A stretch of DNA of 64,000 nucleotides from Dokdonia sp. Dokd-P16 (GTDB taxonomy: Bacteria > Bacteroidota > Bacteroidia > Flavobacteriales > Flavobacteriaceae): NCBI RefSeq assembly GCF_003095655.1, contig NZ_CP029151.1, forward strand, positions 1,611,001 to 1,675,000, read 5' to 3'. Made by a program: the position numbers and the translations under genes. Within the stretch, counting starts at the first letter, position 1; every line of letters starts with the position of its first letter. The notes under the pieces were generated by a model that saw only the letters and a list, made by a program, of their open reading frames with translations, was not told the DNA's origin and did no database searches. This document shows, one piece after another, positions 18,671 through 27,533 of the stretch.

Positions 18671-19507
18671 ATGCAGTTACAAGCCATTCCTAGAGTACAT
18701 TCTATAACGAAGAAGGAGTTCGTAAGAGATTACGTAAAGCCTCAAAAACCTGTGGTTATTGAGCATCTTGTAGATGACTGGGATGCATATGAGAAATGGC
18801 GTCTTTCTTACATCAAGGAGGTAGCTGGAGACAAAGAAGTACCTCTTTATGATGACAGGCCTGTAAAGCATGATGAAGGTTTTAACCAGGCTCATGCTAC
18901 CATGAGTATGAGCGATTATATAGATTTACTTAAAAAAGGACCTACTAATTATCGCATCTTCTTGTATAACCTCATGAAAGAGGTTCCCTCTCTTAAAAAC
19001 GATTTTAAGTTTCCTAAAATAGGCTTGAGACTTCTCAAGCAGATACCTATGCTCTTTTTTGGAGGAGAAGGAAGTAAGGTATTTATGCATCATGATATAG
19101 ATTGGGCAAATATTTTGCATTTTCATTTTGAAGGAAGAAAGCAATGTGTATTATTCCCTCCTAGTGAAACACCTAACCTTTACAAAGTACCTTATTCTCT
19201 AATTACAAGAGAGGATATCAACTTTGATAATCCAGATTATAAGAAGTTCCCTAAGCTAAAAAAAGCTAAAGGGTTTATATGCCATCTCAACCATGGTGAG
19301 ACCTTATATATGCCAGAAGGATACTGGCACTACATGAAGTATGAAACGCCTGGATTTAGTATGAGTTTAAGAGCGCTTCCGCGAAATTTTTCTAACCTTA
19401 GAAAAGCACTGTATAATGTTTTTTATATGAGGCATTATGACAATTTCATGAGACGCCGAAAGGGTCAAGATTGGATAGATGAAAAAAATAAGAAAGCACT
19501 ATTATAG
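18671..19507 (+). CDS. Cupin-8/JmjC-like protein
   Basis: 278 residues. KPVVIEHLVDDWDAYEKW near the start and the cupin core FMHHDIDWANILHFHFEGRK match Cupin_8 (JmjC-like 2-oxoglutarate, Fe(II)-dependent hydroxylases). The HxD metal pair is in FMHHDID (residues about 138-144) and the distal His in MPEGYWHYMKYE. Family members hydroxylate proteins or small molecules; the substrate here is unknown. The gene stands alone between the bioB terminator and a signalling cluster. A degenerate palindrome (CGCTTCCGCGAAA, about 19374-19386) lies near the 3' end. Confidence 0.8.
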   Translation: MQLQAIPRVHSITKKEFVRDYVKPQKPVVIEHLVDDWDAYEKWRLSYIKEVAGDKEVPLYDDRPVKHDEGFNQAHATMSMSDYIDLLKKGPTNYRIFLYNLMKEVPSLKNDFKFPKIGLRLLKQIPMLFFGGEGSKVFMHHDIDWANILHFHFEGRKQCVLFPPSETPNLYKVPYSLITREDINFDNPDYKKFPKLKKAKGFICHLNHGETLYMPEGYWHYMKYETPGFSMSLRALPRNFSNLRKALYNVFYMRHYDNFMRRRKGQDWIDEKNKKALL

Positions 19508-19700
19508 CTTTCAATCCGTATGCGATGTAGTAAATTATTAACTTTTATTAATAGTTTACTTAAACATAGATGTCAAATCAGGTGTTTGGTCGCTTTAATC
19601 TAATTTTTTATCGAATAAATATTTTTTTTTACAATTTTACTGCAATGAGTCGTCAACTTTTTGTTATTTGTGAGGAATTCAAATATCCCCTAGCATTAGC

Positions 19701-20132
19701 ATGATGAAAGTCCTCCTTATAGACGACGATAAAGCTGTAAACTTTTTCAATCAACACGTCGTTATTAAGCACAACTCCTTTGAGCATATTAAAACTGTTC
19801 AAAGCGGACAAGAAGGTCTTACTTTTCTGTCTAAAGTAGAATTAGGAGAAGCCACAAAGCCAGATCTTATTTTCTTAGATATAAATATGCCAGCTATGAA
19901 TGGCTGGGAATTCTTAGACGAATATGAAAAGATGTGTCCAGATTTTAGAAAAGATATTAAAGTAATCATTCTTTCTAGTTCTTCAAATCCAGAACATGTA
20001 AACAAGACAATTCAAAACTATAAGGTTATTGACTTTATTAATAAGCCCCTGTCCTTTGATATACTTGATCATGTGTTGAAGGTTTATAGCAACGTATTGT
20101 CTACGAGTACTCAAAATAATCCACTAGTTTGA
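19701..20132 (+). CDS. Single-domain response regulator (receiver 1)
   Basis: 143 residues, only a CheY-like receiver: acidic pocket LIDDDK, phosphoacceptor Asp in IFLDINMPAMNGWEFL, Ser in IILSSSS and switch Lys in FINKPLS. No DNA-binding output. Similar receivers pair with histidine kinases of the type encoded at 23255-25054. The next gene overlaps by four bases. The 193 bases upstream are AT-rich; I see no convincing promoter match. Confidence 0.9.
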   Translation: MMKVLLIDDDKAVNFFNQHVVIKHNSFEHIKTVQSGQEGLTFLSKVELGEATKPDLIFLDINMPAMNGWEFLDEYEKMCPDFRKDIKVIILSSSSNPEHVNKTIQNYKVIDFINKPLSFDILDHVLKVYSNVLSTSTQNNPLV

Positions 20133-20521
20133 CTTATAAAGCCTTAATAGTAGATGATAGCAAACCAATAACGTTCTTCAATAAAATAATTTTAGAGAGG
20201 TCCTCGCGTTTTTCTGAAATTTTGGTAGCTGTAAATGGAGAAGAGGCGATGAAGATATTAGACACAGAATTTAATCCTGACTTTATCTTTTTGGATCTTA
20301 ATATGCCTGTTATGAATGGGTGGGAGTTTTTAGATACATACCACCAGAGAAAAGCTAGAAATAGTCAAATAATAATGCTTTTAGGAACTATGCCGTCACA
20401 AGAGAATCAAGATAGATTGAATTCTTATGATTGCATTAAAGGAGTTAGAGAGAAGATGCTTTCTAATACAGTACTTACAGAAATAATCAATAATACCTTA
20501 GCTGTAGAGTTAAGATCATAA
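20129..20521 (+). CDS. Degenerate single-domain response regulator (receiver 2)
   Basis: 130 residues starting with TTG at 20129, overlapping the previous stop (TTGA). The acidic pair (IVDDSKP) and phosphoacceptor Asp (FLDLNMPVMNGWEF) are kept, so it resembles receiver 1, but the conserved Lys-Pro is lost: INKPLS in receiver 1 aligns with VREKML here. Without the switch lysine, phosphorylation may not cause the usual conformational change. It may act as a phosphate sink or a protein-binding partner of receiver 1; that is inference. It is 14 bases upstream of the TonB receptor gene. Confidence 0.8.
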   Translation: MTYKALIVDDSKPITFFNKIILERSSRFSEILVAVNGEEAMKILDTEFNPDFIFLDLNMPVMNGWEFLDTYHQRKARNSQIIMLLGTMPSQENQDRLNSYDCIKGVREKMLSNTVLTEIINNTLAVELRS

Positions 20522-20535
20522 ATTACCCCTAGTTA

Positions 20536-23238
20536 ATGTCTTTTTTATCAAAGATTACATTATTTATTGCGTGCATAGTATCTTCTCTTAGCTTCGCTCA
20601 ATCTAGAGCTACGATAGAAGGAGTGGTTACAGATAATTTTGGGATACTACCAGGTACTACTATTAGTATAGAAGGTTATAATAAGAGCACCCAGACAGAT
20701 ATTAATGGAGCATTTTCTTTTCAAGTAGATGAAGGAGAGTATGTATTATCTGCAAGTTTTGTAATGTATAATGTACTTTATAAAACAGTTGTAGTGAAAG
20801 CTGGTGAAACACAAAAAGTAAACTTTAAATTAGAGACAGGTTTCTCTGTAGATGAGCCTATCTCTCTAGGTACAAGATCTGATCCTGTTTCCTCATTTCA
20901 GAACACGGCTTCTGTAGATATCATATCACCACAACAAATCACAAACTCTTCTCAAATAGAGTTGAGCCAAATATTACATTACCTCTCACCCTCATTTTAT
21001 TCAACCAGACAAACCATTGCAGATGGTACAGATCACATTGATCCAGCGACACTACGAGGACTAGGTACAGATCAAGTTCTTGTCCTTATCAATGGAAAAA
21101 GAAGACATAATAGTTCTTTGCTCAATGTGAATGGTACCATAGGTCGAGGTGCCGTTGGTACGGATTTTAATGCTATCCCCATAAGTGCTATAGAGCGTAT
21201 TGAGATACTAAGAGATGGAGCGACTTCTCAATATGGATCTGATGCTATTGCAGGGGTTATCAACATCATCCTCAAAAACCAAACGAATGCTGTTTCTTTA
21301 AAAAATTTATTAAAAGTTAATGAAGAAGGAGATGGTCTCACACAATTTGCAGGAGCAAATTTTGGTATGAAGTTAGGTAAGGAAGGCCTTTTAAATATTA
21401 CAGGTGAATATAGAAAACGAGAGGCTACCAATAGAGCGGGTAACTATACGGGACGTGTTTATGTAGATAATGAAGAAGAGGATAATGCACTTATAGTTCA
21501 GAACAATTTCTTTGATCAAACAGGTTATTCAGATAGGCAAGTAATGCAGGTAGGTAATTCCGAAACTCAGAATCTAGCCATTCATTTTAATGGAGAAATA
21601 AAAGTATCAGACAGTGCTCAAGTATACCTTCATGGTGGACGAAATTATAGAGAAGGAAAATCTGCTGGCTTTTATAGATTTCCTAAAGATGAAGATCGCG
21701 TAATTACAAGCTTATTTCCTAACGGGTTTTCTCCAGAAATCTTAACAGATATTCAAGATGATGCCGTGACATTAGGTTTGAGAGGAAGTAAGCATAATTG
21801 GGATATTGATTTTAGTCATACTATAGGGATGAATTCTCTTGATTATACCATTAACAATTCTAACAATGCGTCATTAGGAATTGCGTCACCTACTACTTTT
21901 TATGCTGGAGGATTTTTGTATAGTCAGAATACATCAAACTTAGACCTATCAAAATCTTTTGATTGGAGGTCAGGTCTTAATTTCTCTTTTGGAGCAGAGT
22001 TAAGGGTAGAAAATTATCAGATAGGAGCAGGAGAAGAAGCATCATATATAAATGGCGGTAGTGTTTTTACTAATAGTGAGGGTCTTGAGGAGCCAAGAAT
22101 AGCAGGAGCACAAGTTTTTCCTGGAATTCAACCAGAAAATGAACTTAATAAATTTAGAACAAACAGCTCGTTTTACGTAGATATTGAGGCAAATGTTAAT
22201 GATAAGTGGCTCATACAACTTGCCGCCAGAAATGAGCTTTATAATGACTTTGGGAGTCAAGTGATTTGGAAAGTGGCTTCTCGATATAAGTTATCTAATA
22301 ATACAAGTTTGAGAGGTGGTATTGCTACAGGTTTTAGGGCACCATCGCTACATCAAGTATTTTTTCAAAATATAAGCACGCAGTTTATTGACGGTAATAT
22401 TTTGCAGGTAGGTACTTTTAATAATGAAAGCGCACTGACTGCTCAAGCTTTTAATGTAGATAGACTAAGTCCGGAATTATCAAATCACTATAGCATAGGT
22501 TTAAGTAGTAAGATAAGCTCAAATTTTTCGCTTGCACTTGACTATTACTACATAGCAATAAAAGACAGAATTGTACTCTCAGGACTCATATCTGATGGTT
22601 ATGAAGACATTCTTGAACCATTTGGAGTTGGAGCAGCTCAGTTCTTTACAAATGCAATAGATACAGATACCCAAGGTGTAGATCTAGCATTAGTTTATAA
22701 AAACAACGTAGGTAATGGTGATCTAGAGAGTTCTTTAGGTTTTAATATCAATAGCACCACTGTAAGTAAAGATATAAGAGTGCCCATAGCTTTTGAGGGA
22801 GCAGAAGAAGTCATATTTAGTAGAGAAGAAATTGGGAGGCTAGAGAAAGGACAGCCCAAGTATAAATTGAGCTGGAGAAGTTTTTATGATATTGATAAGT
22901 TTAAAATTCACTTCAATAATACATTGTTTGGACCTGTAGAATATTTCCACCCAGATGATGGAAATAGCGACAACTGGGTTGTAAATGACTTTACAGGAAA
23001 TGTAGAGTCCCGAGATCAAAAGTTTTCGGCAAAGGTTCTTACAGATTTCTCTATTCATTATCAGTTCCACTCACGAGTAAGTGCTGCTATAGGAGGGAAT
23101 AATATTTTTAATGTGTACCCAGATAAACACACGCATTCATCAAATACGAGCAACGGTAATTTTACCTATAGTAGACGAGTAGGCCAGTTTGGAGTACAGG
23201 GTAGAAATTACTTTGTGAGTTTATCTCTAAGCTTATAA
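20536..23238 (+). CDS. TonB-dependent receptor with CarboxypepD-reg-like N-terminus
   Basis: 900 residues. Signal peptide MSFLSKITLFIACIVSSLSFAQ, then a carboxypeptidase-regulatory-like beta domain (EGVVTDNFGILPGTTISIEG), a plug domain (SVDIISPQQI, RGLGTDQVLVLINGKRR, IERIEILRDGATSQYGSDAIAGVINI) and a long beta-barrel ending in FVSLSLSL. It is an outer-membrane, energy-driven importer. There is no SusD partner, so glycan uptake of the Sus type is not indicated; the substrate is unknown. It lies between two receivers and a YfiR-domain kinase with gaps of 14 and 16 bases, suggesting one operon in which uptake and signalling are linked. Confidence 0.93.
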   Translation: MSFLSKITLFIACIVSSLSFAQSRATIEGVVTDNFGILPGTTISIEGYNKSTQTDINGAFSFQVDEGEYVLSASFVMYNVLYKTVVVKAGETQKVNFKLETGFSVDEPISLGTRSDPVSSFQNTASVDIISPQQITNSSQIELSQILHYLSPSFYSTRQTIADGTDHIDPATLRGLGTDQVLVLINGKRRHNSSLLNVNGTIGRGAVGTDFNAIPISAIERIEILRDGATSQYGSDAIAGVINIILKNQTNAVSLKNLLKVNEEGDGLTQFAGANFGMKLGKEGLLNITGEYRKREATNRAGNYTGRVYVDNEEEDNALIVQNNFFDQTGYSDRQVMQVGNSETQNLAIHFNGEIKVSDSAQVYLHGGRNYREGKSAGFYRFPKDEDRVITSLFPNGFSPEILTDIQDDAVTLGLRGSKHNWDIDFSHTIGMNSLDYTINNSNNASLGIASPTTFYAGGFLYSQNTSNLDLSKSFDWRSGLNFSFGAELRVENYQIGAGEEASYINGGSVFTNSEGLEEPRIAGAQVFPGIQPENELNKFRTNSSFYVDIEANVNDKWLIQLAARNELYNDFGSQVIWKVASRYKLSNNTSLRGGIATGFRAPSLHQVFFQNISTQFIDGNILQVGTFNNESALTAQAFNVDRLSPELSNHYSIGLSSKISSNFSLALDYYYIAIKDRIVLSGLISDGYEDILEPFGVGAAQFFTNAIDTDTQGVDLALVYKNNVGNGDLESSLGFNINSTTVSKDIRVPIAFEGAEEVIFSREEIGRLEKGQPKYKLSWRSFYDIDKFKIHFNNTLFGPVEYFHPDDGNSDNWVVNDFTGNVESRDQKFSAKVLTDFSIHYQFHSRVSAAIGGNNIFNVYPDKHTHSSNTSNGNFTYSRRVGQFGVQGRNYFVSLSLSL

Positions 23239-23254
23239 AAAGGATGTGTTATTC

Positions 23255-25054
23255 ATGAAAGATTTCAAACTATTAACGGCACTTAAGATTATGGTCGCCT
23301 TAATAATCTTTGGGTCTTCTGCTCAAATTCAAGCGCAGACTAATGTTGAACAAGTCGCTAGAGTGCAACGAGCTATTTATGTTTATAATATTGCTCAACA
23401 AGTAAACTGGTCATCTCAATCTGGAGATACCTTTAAGATAGGAGTTTTGGGTCCTGATAGAACTATTATCGACTTTAAGTCAATAGCTCAAAAACGACAA
23501 ATACAATCTAAACCGGTTGAGATTATCAATTTTCTTTCTGTAAAAGATATAGCTGGTGTAGATGTATTGTACGTCAACAAAAAGTACAATTTCCAAATGC
23601 CTTATATTCTTCAGTCTATCGAGGGAAAGGGAATATTAGTAATATCTGAGGGCTATGCATTTAATGATTCAATGATTAATATTATTAGAGTTGGAAATAC
23701 ATTTAGACATCAAATTAACGAAGAGTTACTGCGCAGTAATGACTTTGTTATTGCTCCTTCCTTAAAATTTTACGCCATTAAAACTTCACAAAAGTGGCAA
23801 TCACTTTTTATAGAAGCACAAGACTCACTTAATCTAGCTAAGCAAAATTCAAAGAGAAAGGACTCTTTAATTATAGCACATCAAAGAGAGATTAATAGTA
23901 AGAATGAAATCATAGACACGATTCAAGAGATTGTAAAATTAAAGAATAACTCTATTCAAGATTTGCTCGATGAGGATGAGATTCAAAAACAGACCTTAGA
24001 AGAAAAGCAAGAAATTGCAAAAGAACTGGAAATAGAAAATGAATCTCAACTAGAAGAACTTGAAAGAAGACAGCGCATTTTAGTTCAAAATGCAGAAGAA
24101 ATAGAGCGCAATCAAGATAGTATAGATAATCAAAACTTAAATCTCAGTGTCCAGAAAAAAGCGCTTGATGAGCAGTCTGTAGAGCTATCTCTTAGAGAGA
24201 ACATCAACTGGCTTTTAGGAATCATCGCCTTCTTATTTCTAGTTGCAGGATTTATAATTTATAAGAATTACCAAAGTAAAAGCAAACTTGCAAAACAGCT
24301 TGTATTGCAAAATGCAAAGATACTAGCCCAGGCAGAAGAACTCAGTCAGAAAAATGAAGACCTCGAGCAGTTTGCCTACATCGCAAGCCATGATTTACAA
24401 GAACCTCTCAATACCATATCAAGCTTCATTGGGCTCATAAGGAATGATTATAGTGCACAGTTTGACGATTTAGGCAATCAGAGTCTTGAATTTATAGAAG
24501 AGGCAAGTGAGAGGATGGCAAAGCTTATAAATGTGTTGCTAGAATACTCACGCATAGGTAAGACTAGAAGTTTTACGGAGGTAGATTGTAACAAGATGGT
24601 ACAAGACTTAGAGAAGGATATTTATGCACTCATAAAAAGGAAAAATGCAACTATTACATATTCCAATCTTCCTACCCTAATGGGTTCTGAAATTGAGCTG
24701 CGCTTGTTGTTTCAAAACTTAATCACAAACGCTTTAAAGTTTTGTGCAGAGGATACATCACCTACATTACATATCGAAGTGAGCGAGACTGCGAGCCTAG
24801 AGAACCCTAATGAGAAGATGTGGCAATTCTCTTTTAAAGACAATGGGATAGGTATTCGTAAAGATCATCAGGAGCGTATTTTTTCTATCTTTCAGCGATT
24901 GCATACTAAAGATCAATATAAGGGCACCGGAATAGGGCTTGCGCATTGTAAAAAGATTGTTGGGATACACAAAGGAAATATTTGGGTGACTTCAAAAATT
25001 AATAAAGGAAGTACTTTTTATTTTACAATCCCTATGAGTCCTGAAGTTGTGTAA
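23255..25054 (+). CDS. Sensor histidine kinase with periplasmic YfiR-like domain
   Basis: 599 residues from the ATG at 23255; an in-frame GTG at 23246 would add only three residues. Signal or anchor segment LKIMVALIIFGSSAQIQAQ, then a YfiR/DUF4154-like periplasmic domain of about 150 residues (RAIYVYNIAQQVNW, FKIGVLGPDRTII, GKGILVISEGYAF), a long coiled coil, a transmembrane segment (NWLLGIIAFLFLVAGFIIY), HisKA with QFAYIASHDLQEPL, and HATPase_c with FQNLITNALKF, DNGIGI and GTGIGLAHCKKIV. YfiR domains usually sit in a separate repressor protein; here one is fused to the kinase. It is directly downstream of the TonB receptor. Confidence 0.88.
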   Translation: MKDFKLLTALKIMVALIIFGSSAQIQAQTNVEQVARVQRAIYVYNIAQQVNWSSQSGDTFKIGVLGPDRTIIDFKSIAQKRQIQSKPVEIINFLSVKDIAGVDVLYVNKKYNFQMPYILQSIEGKGILVISEGYAFNDSMINIIRVGNTFRHQINEELLRSNDFVIAPSLKFYAIKTSQKWQSLFIEAQDSLNLAKQNSKRKDSLIIAHQREINSKNEIIDTIQEIVKLKNNSIQDLLDEDEIQKQTLEEKQEIAKELEIENESQLEELERRQRILVQNAEEIERNQDSIDNQNLNLSVQKKALDEQSVELSLRENINWLLGIIAFLFLVAGFIIYKNYQSKSKLAKQLVLQNAKILAQAEELSQKNEDLEQFAYIASHDLQEPLNTISSFIGLIRNDYSAQFDDLGNQSLEFIEEASERMAKLINVLLEYSRIGKTRSFTEVDCNKMVQDLEKDIYALIKRKNATITYSNLPTLMGSEIELRLLFQNLITNALKFCAEDTSPTLHIEVSETASLENPNEKMWQFSFKDNGIGIRKDHQERIFSIFQRLHTKDQYKGTGIGLAHCKKIVGIHKGNIWVTSKINKGSTFYFTIPMSPEVV

Positions 25055-25064
25055 TGTGATTATG

Positions 25065-25084
25065 TACGCTTTCGCGAAAGCGTA
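25065..25084. repeat. CGCTTTCGCGAAAGCG palindrome, copy 7
   Basis: Perfect 20-base copy TACGCTTTCGCGAAAGCGTA just after the kinase stop; no T tract follows. Confidence 0.9.
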
Positions 25085-25179
25085 ACTACAAGTAACACAC
25101 ACTACATTTATTACTCGCTACACGTAATTTAATTAAATTGCGAGATACTAGATATTGCTTTAAAACTAAACCTGCATCT

Positions 25180-25761
25180 ATGAAACTTACTTCAACGTAT
25201 TGGAATAATCGCTATGCAGAGGGAAGCACAGGCTGGGATTTAAAGGAAATCTCTCCACCTATCAAAGCATACCTCGATCAATTAGAAAATAAGGAATTAA
25301 AGATTTTAATTCCTGGTGGCGGTTATAGTCATGAAGCGCAGTACTGTTGGGAGCAGGGATTTAAAAATGTGTATGTAGTAGACTTTTCTCAACTTGCATT
25401 AGAAAATTTGAAACAGAGAGTGCCAGATTTTCCTAGTTCGCAACTTATACAAGATGATTTTTTTAAATACAGCGGGCAGTTTGATGTAGTCATAGAGCAA
25501 ACGTTTTTCTGTGCACTACAACCAGAATTAAGACCTGCTTACGTCGCACATATGCGCACATTGCTTAAACCAAAAGGTAAACTTGTAGGCTTACTTTTTA
25601 ACTTCCCACTCACCGAAAAAGGACCACCATACGGAGGAAGTGTAGCGGAATATGAAAACTTGTTCTCAAAACATTTTGATATTCAAAAAATGGAGACTTC
25701 CGATAACTCAGTAGCTGCTCGTGCAGATAAGGAGTTATTTATCAAAATGGTAAAAAAGTAA
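25180..25761 (+). CDS. TPMT-family SAM-dependent methyltransferase
   Basis: 193 residues from the ATG at 25180; the frame extends to 25138 but the added residues do not fit the family. YWNNRYAEGSTGWDLKEISP at the N-terminus is characteristic of thiopurine/thiocyanate/halide methyltransferases (TPMT). The SAM loop is ILIPGGGYSHEA, followed by VYVVDFSQ, DDFF and VIEQTFFCAL. Likely acceptors are thiol, halide or selenium compounds; the exact one cannot be told. The GTP cyclohydrolase-like gene starts 21 bases later. Confidence 0.85.
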   Translation: MKLTSTYWNNRYAEGSTGWDLKEISPPIKAYLDQLENKELKILIPGGGYSHEAQYCWEQGFKNVYVVDFSQLALENLKQRVPDFPSSQLIQDDFFKYSGQFDVVIEQTFFCALQPELRPAYVAHMRTLLKPKGKLVGLLFNFPLTEKGPPYGGSVAEYENLFSKHFDIQKMETSDNSVAARADKELFIKMVKK

Positions 25762-25782
25762 ACTAGTTAATACCACAACACA

Positions 25783-26295
25783 ATGATCGTACAACTTGCA
25801 GAAGGAACTATTAAAACCAAGTATGGTGTCTATAAAGAAATTCTCTTTTATGACGGTGTCAAGGAGTGTCACGCGCTAGTGATGGGAGATGTCTCGGGAG
25901 AAGAAGATGTGCTATGCAGAGTGCATTCTTCTTGCATATTTGCTCATCATTTTAATAGTATAGAATGTGATTGCCGTGAGCAGATGGAAATCTCGCAACA
26001 GCTTATAGAACGTGAAGGAAAGGGTATTGTAATCTGGCTAGAACAAGAGGGCAAGGGCAATGGACATTATGCACTACTCAATACACTGCCACTTAAAAAG
26101 CAAGGAATGGCTCAAGCAGATGCTTACGAGGCTGTAGGTTTCCGTAAGGATAATCGTGATTTTAGCGCAGCTGCAAAAATTTTAAAATACCTAGAAGTGA
26201 GTTCTATCACAATGATTACGGGTAATGAGAAGAAAACCAAAACCCTCACAGATCTTGGTATTACTGTAAGTGGTATTCAAGCTACGGAGTTGTAA
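25783..26295 (+). CDS. GTP cyclohydrolase II-like protein
   Basis: 170 residues matching the RibA fold without a RibB domain. The three zinc cysteines are present (RVHSSC and ECDCREQ), but the canonical SECLTGD reads SSCIFAH and the RQEGRGIGL loop reads EQEGKGNGHYAL, so the substrate-binding loops differ from standard RibA. TMITGNEKKTKTLTDLGI matches the C-terminal LMTNNPxK-type region. It may be a specialised GTP cyclohydrolase II rather than the main riboflavin enzyme. No other riboflavin genes are nearby. A palindrome copy follows immediately. Confidence 0.75.
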   Translation: MIVQLAEGTIKTKYGVYKEILFYDGVKECHALVMGDVSGEEDVLCRVHSSCIFAHHFNSIECDCREQMEISQQLIEREGKGIVIWLEQEGKGNGHYALLNTLPLKKQGMAQADAYEAVGFRKDNRDFSAAAKILKYLEVSSITMITGNEKKTKTLTDLGITVSGIQATEL

Positions 26296-26301
26296 TATGA
26301 G

Positions 26302-26321
26302 TACGCTTTCGCGAAAGCGTA
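26302..26321. repeat. CGCTTTCGCGAAAGCG palindrome, copy 8
   Basis: Perfect 20-base copy TACGCTTTCGCGAAAGCGTA in the gap between the convergent cyclohydrolase-like and T9SS genes. Confidence 0.9.
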
Positions 26322-26382
26322 ATTTTAAAAAAATACTGTTAAATCATAATTTACTTTTGCAAAAATCTATAGTACGCAGTGG

Positions 26383-27492
26383 CTAGTTTTTTATCACCTT
26401 CTGTGTTTCTAGAACTTCACCATCTCTATTGAATAGTTTCAAAAAGTACACTCCAGAATTTAGGTTGTGTAAGGTAATTGCCTCGCGATTGTGAGTTCCT
26501 TGTAAAACTATTTTCCCATTGATGTCAATTAACTGAAATCTATGGCTTGATTCAGAACTTATATACAATCTATCGTTTACTGCAGGATTAGGATAAACAA
26601 TTGAATTTTCTCTCTTGAAATCTTTTGTGTTTAATAATTCTGGATCTTCTATTAAGAAAATATTCTGTGATCCAGTGATATAATATAGATTGGATTCATA
26701 GCTAGTGATGCCTAAAGGAGCATTGTCTGGAGTTAAAAGAAATTCGGGACTAATTGGTAGCGCGTTGTCTAAATCGAACTTAATGATACTATGGTTTGCC
26801 GAGAGTGAAATTGTAGCGTATAGCAAACTATTTTTTAAGTAAACATCTTGCACAAATCCAGCATAACCATCCATATTTGAAACTAGTATAGGATCTGGAG
26901 AGCTGTCATTAATATTGATTTTATATAAGGCTAAGTTGTTTGTGGTTCCTGTGCGCTCAAAGAAATAAAGCTCATTATTAAAAACCTCTCCAATAATTGT
27001 GGAGTTATTATTCTCAAAAACTATGGTCTCCGTGTAGTTAGTGTCATTTATAGAATATTTTAAAATTGTATTACCTCGTACAAAGTACAGTACACTGTTA
27101 TATAATACTACACCCATTTGGGTATCTATCGCAGCGTTGTTAATCGCTTCTCCTTGTACTGGGAAGGCATCATTTAAATTTAGCTTGTACAAAGTACTTG
27201 CTGTTCCACCTATAAGAGTGTTGGAATTTTCATCATAAGTGAGTTTTATAAAGCCAACTGCAGGCGGGGCTTCAGCAACAGTTATTTTATTAGTAGGGTT
27301 ATTAAACGGCACCTTTTGAATGTAAGCCATATTGTTAGCGTTCACATCAAAGAGTCCAACATATAATTCATCATTAATAGTGTGTAGTGAAAATGGAGCT
27401 CCCTGCCCCGCAAATGAATCAGTAAAAATTTCTTGAGCTTGAGCTACGATACTCTGAAACATAAATAAACCGAAAAGTAATTTTAACTTCAT
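26383..27492 (-). CDS. Secreted T9SS type A sorting-domain protein
   Basis: 369 residues with signal peptide MKLKLLFGLFMFQSIVAQAQ. The middle has repeated strands with YxL/LYY patterns (LYVGLFD, LYFVRGN, LYFFERT, LYATISL, LYYITGS), suggesting a six- or seven-bladed propeller. The last 75 residues form a type A sorting domain: SIVYPNPAVNDRLYI, FQLIDINGKIVLQG, LNSGVYFLKLF and a Lys-rich end. It should be exported by Sec, then secreted or surface-anchored by the type IX system. A -7 box TATATTTG lies on the minus strand at 27509-27516. Confidence 0.9.
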   Translation of the reverse strand: MKLKLLFGLFMFQSIVAQAQEIFTDSFAGQGAPFSLHTINDELYVGLFDVNANNMAYIQKVPFNNPTNKITVAEAPPAVGFIKLTYDENSNTLIGGTASTLYKLNLNDAFPVQGEAINNAAIDTQMGVVLYNSVLYFVRGNTILKYSINDTNYTETIVFENNNSTIIGEVFNNELYFFERTGTTNNLALYKININDSSPDPILVSNMDGYAGFVQDVYLKNSLLYATISLSANHSIIKFDLDNALPISPEFLLTPDNAPLGITSYESNLYYITGSQNIFLIEDPELLNTKDFKRENSIVYPNPAVNDRLYISSESSHRFQLIDINGKIVLQGTHNREAITLHNLNSGVYFLKLFNRDGEVLETQKVIKN

Positions 27493-27508
27493 AGAATGAT
27501 TTTTCTTA

Positions 27509-27516
27509 CAAATATA
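27509..27516 (-). promoter_or_regulatory. -7 box of the T9SS cargo gene
   Basis: Minus-strand TATATTTG, 16 bases upstream of the start codon. Confidence 0.5.
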
Positions 27517-27533
27517 GTCTTAAGTATTAAATA

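Noticed and set aside
8377-26321. Intergenic palindrome copies as Rho-independent terminators or CRISPR repeats
   Set aside because: They lack T tracts, also occur inside genes, and are dispersed and not regularly spaced, so neither explanation fits.
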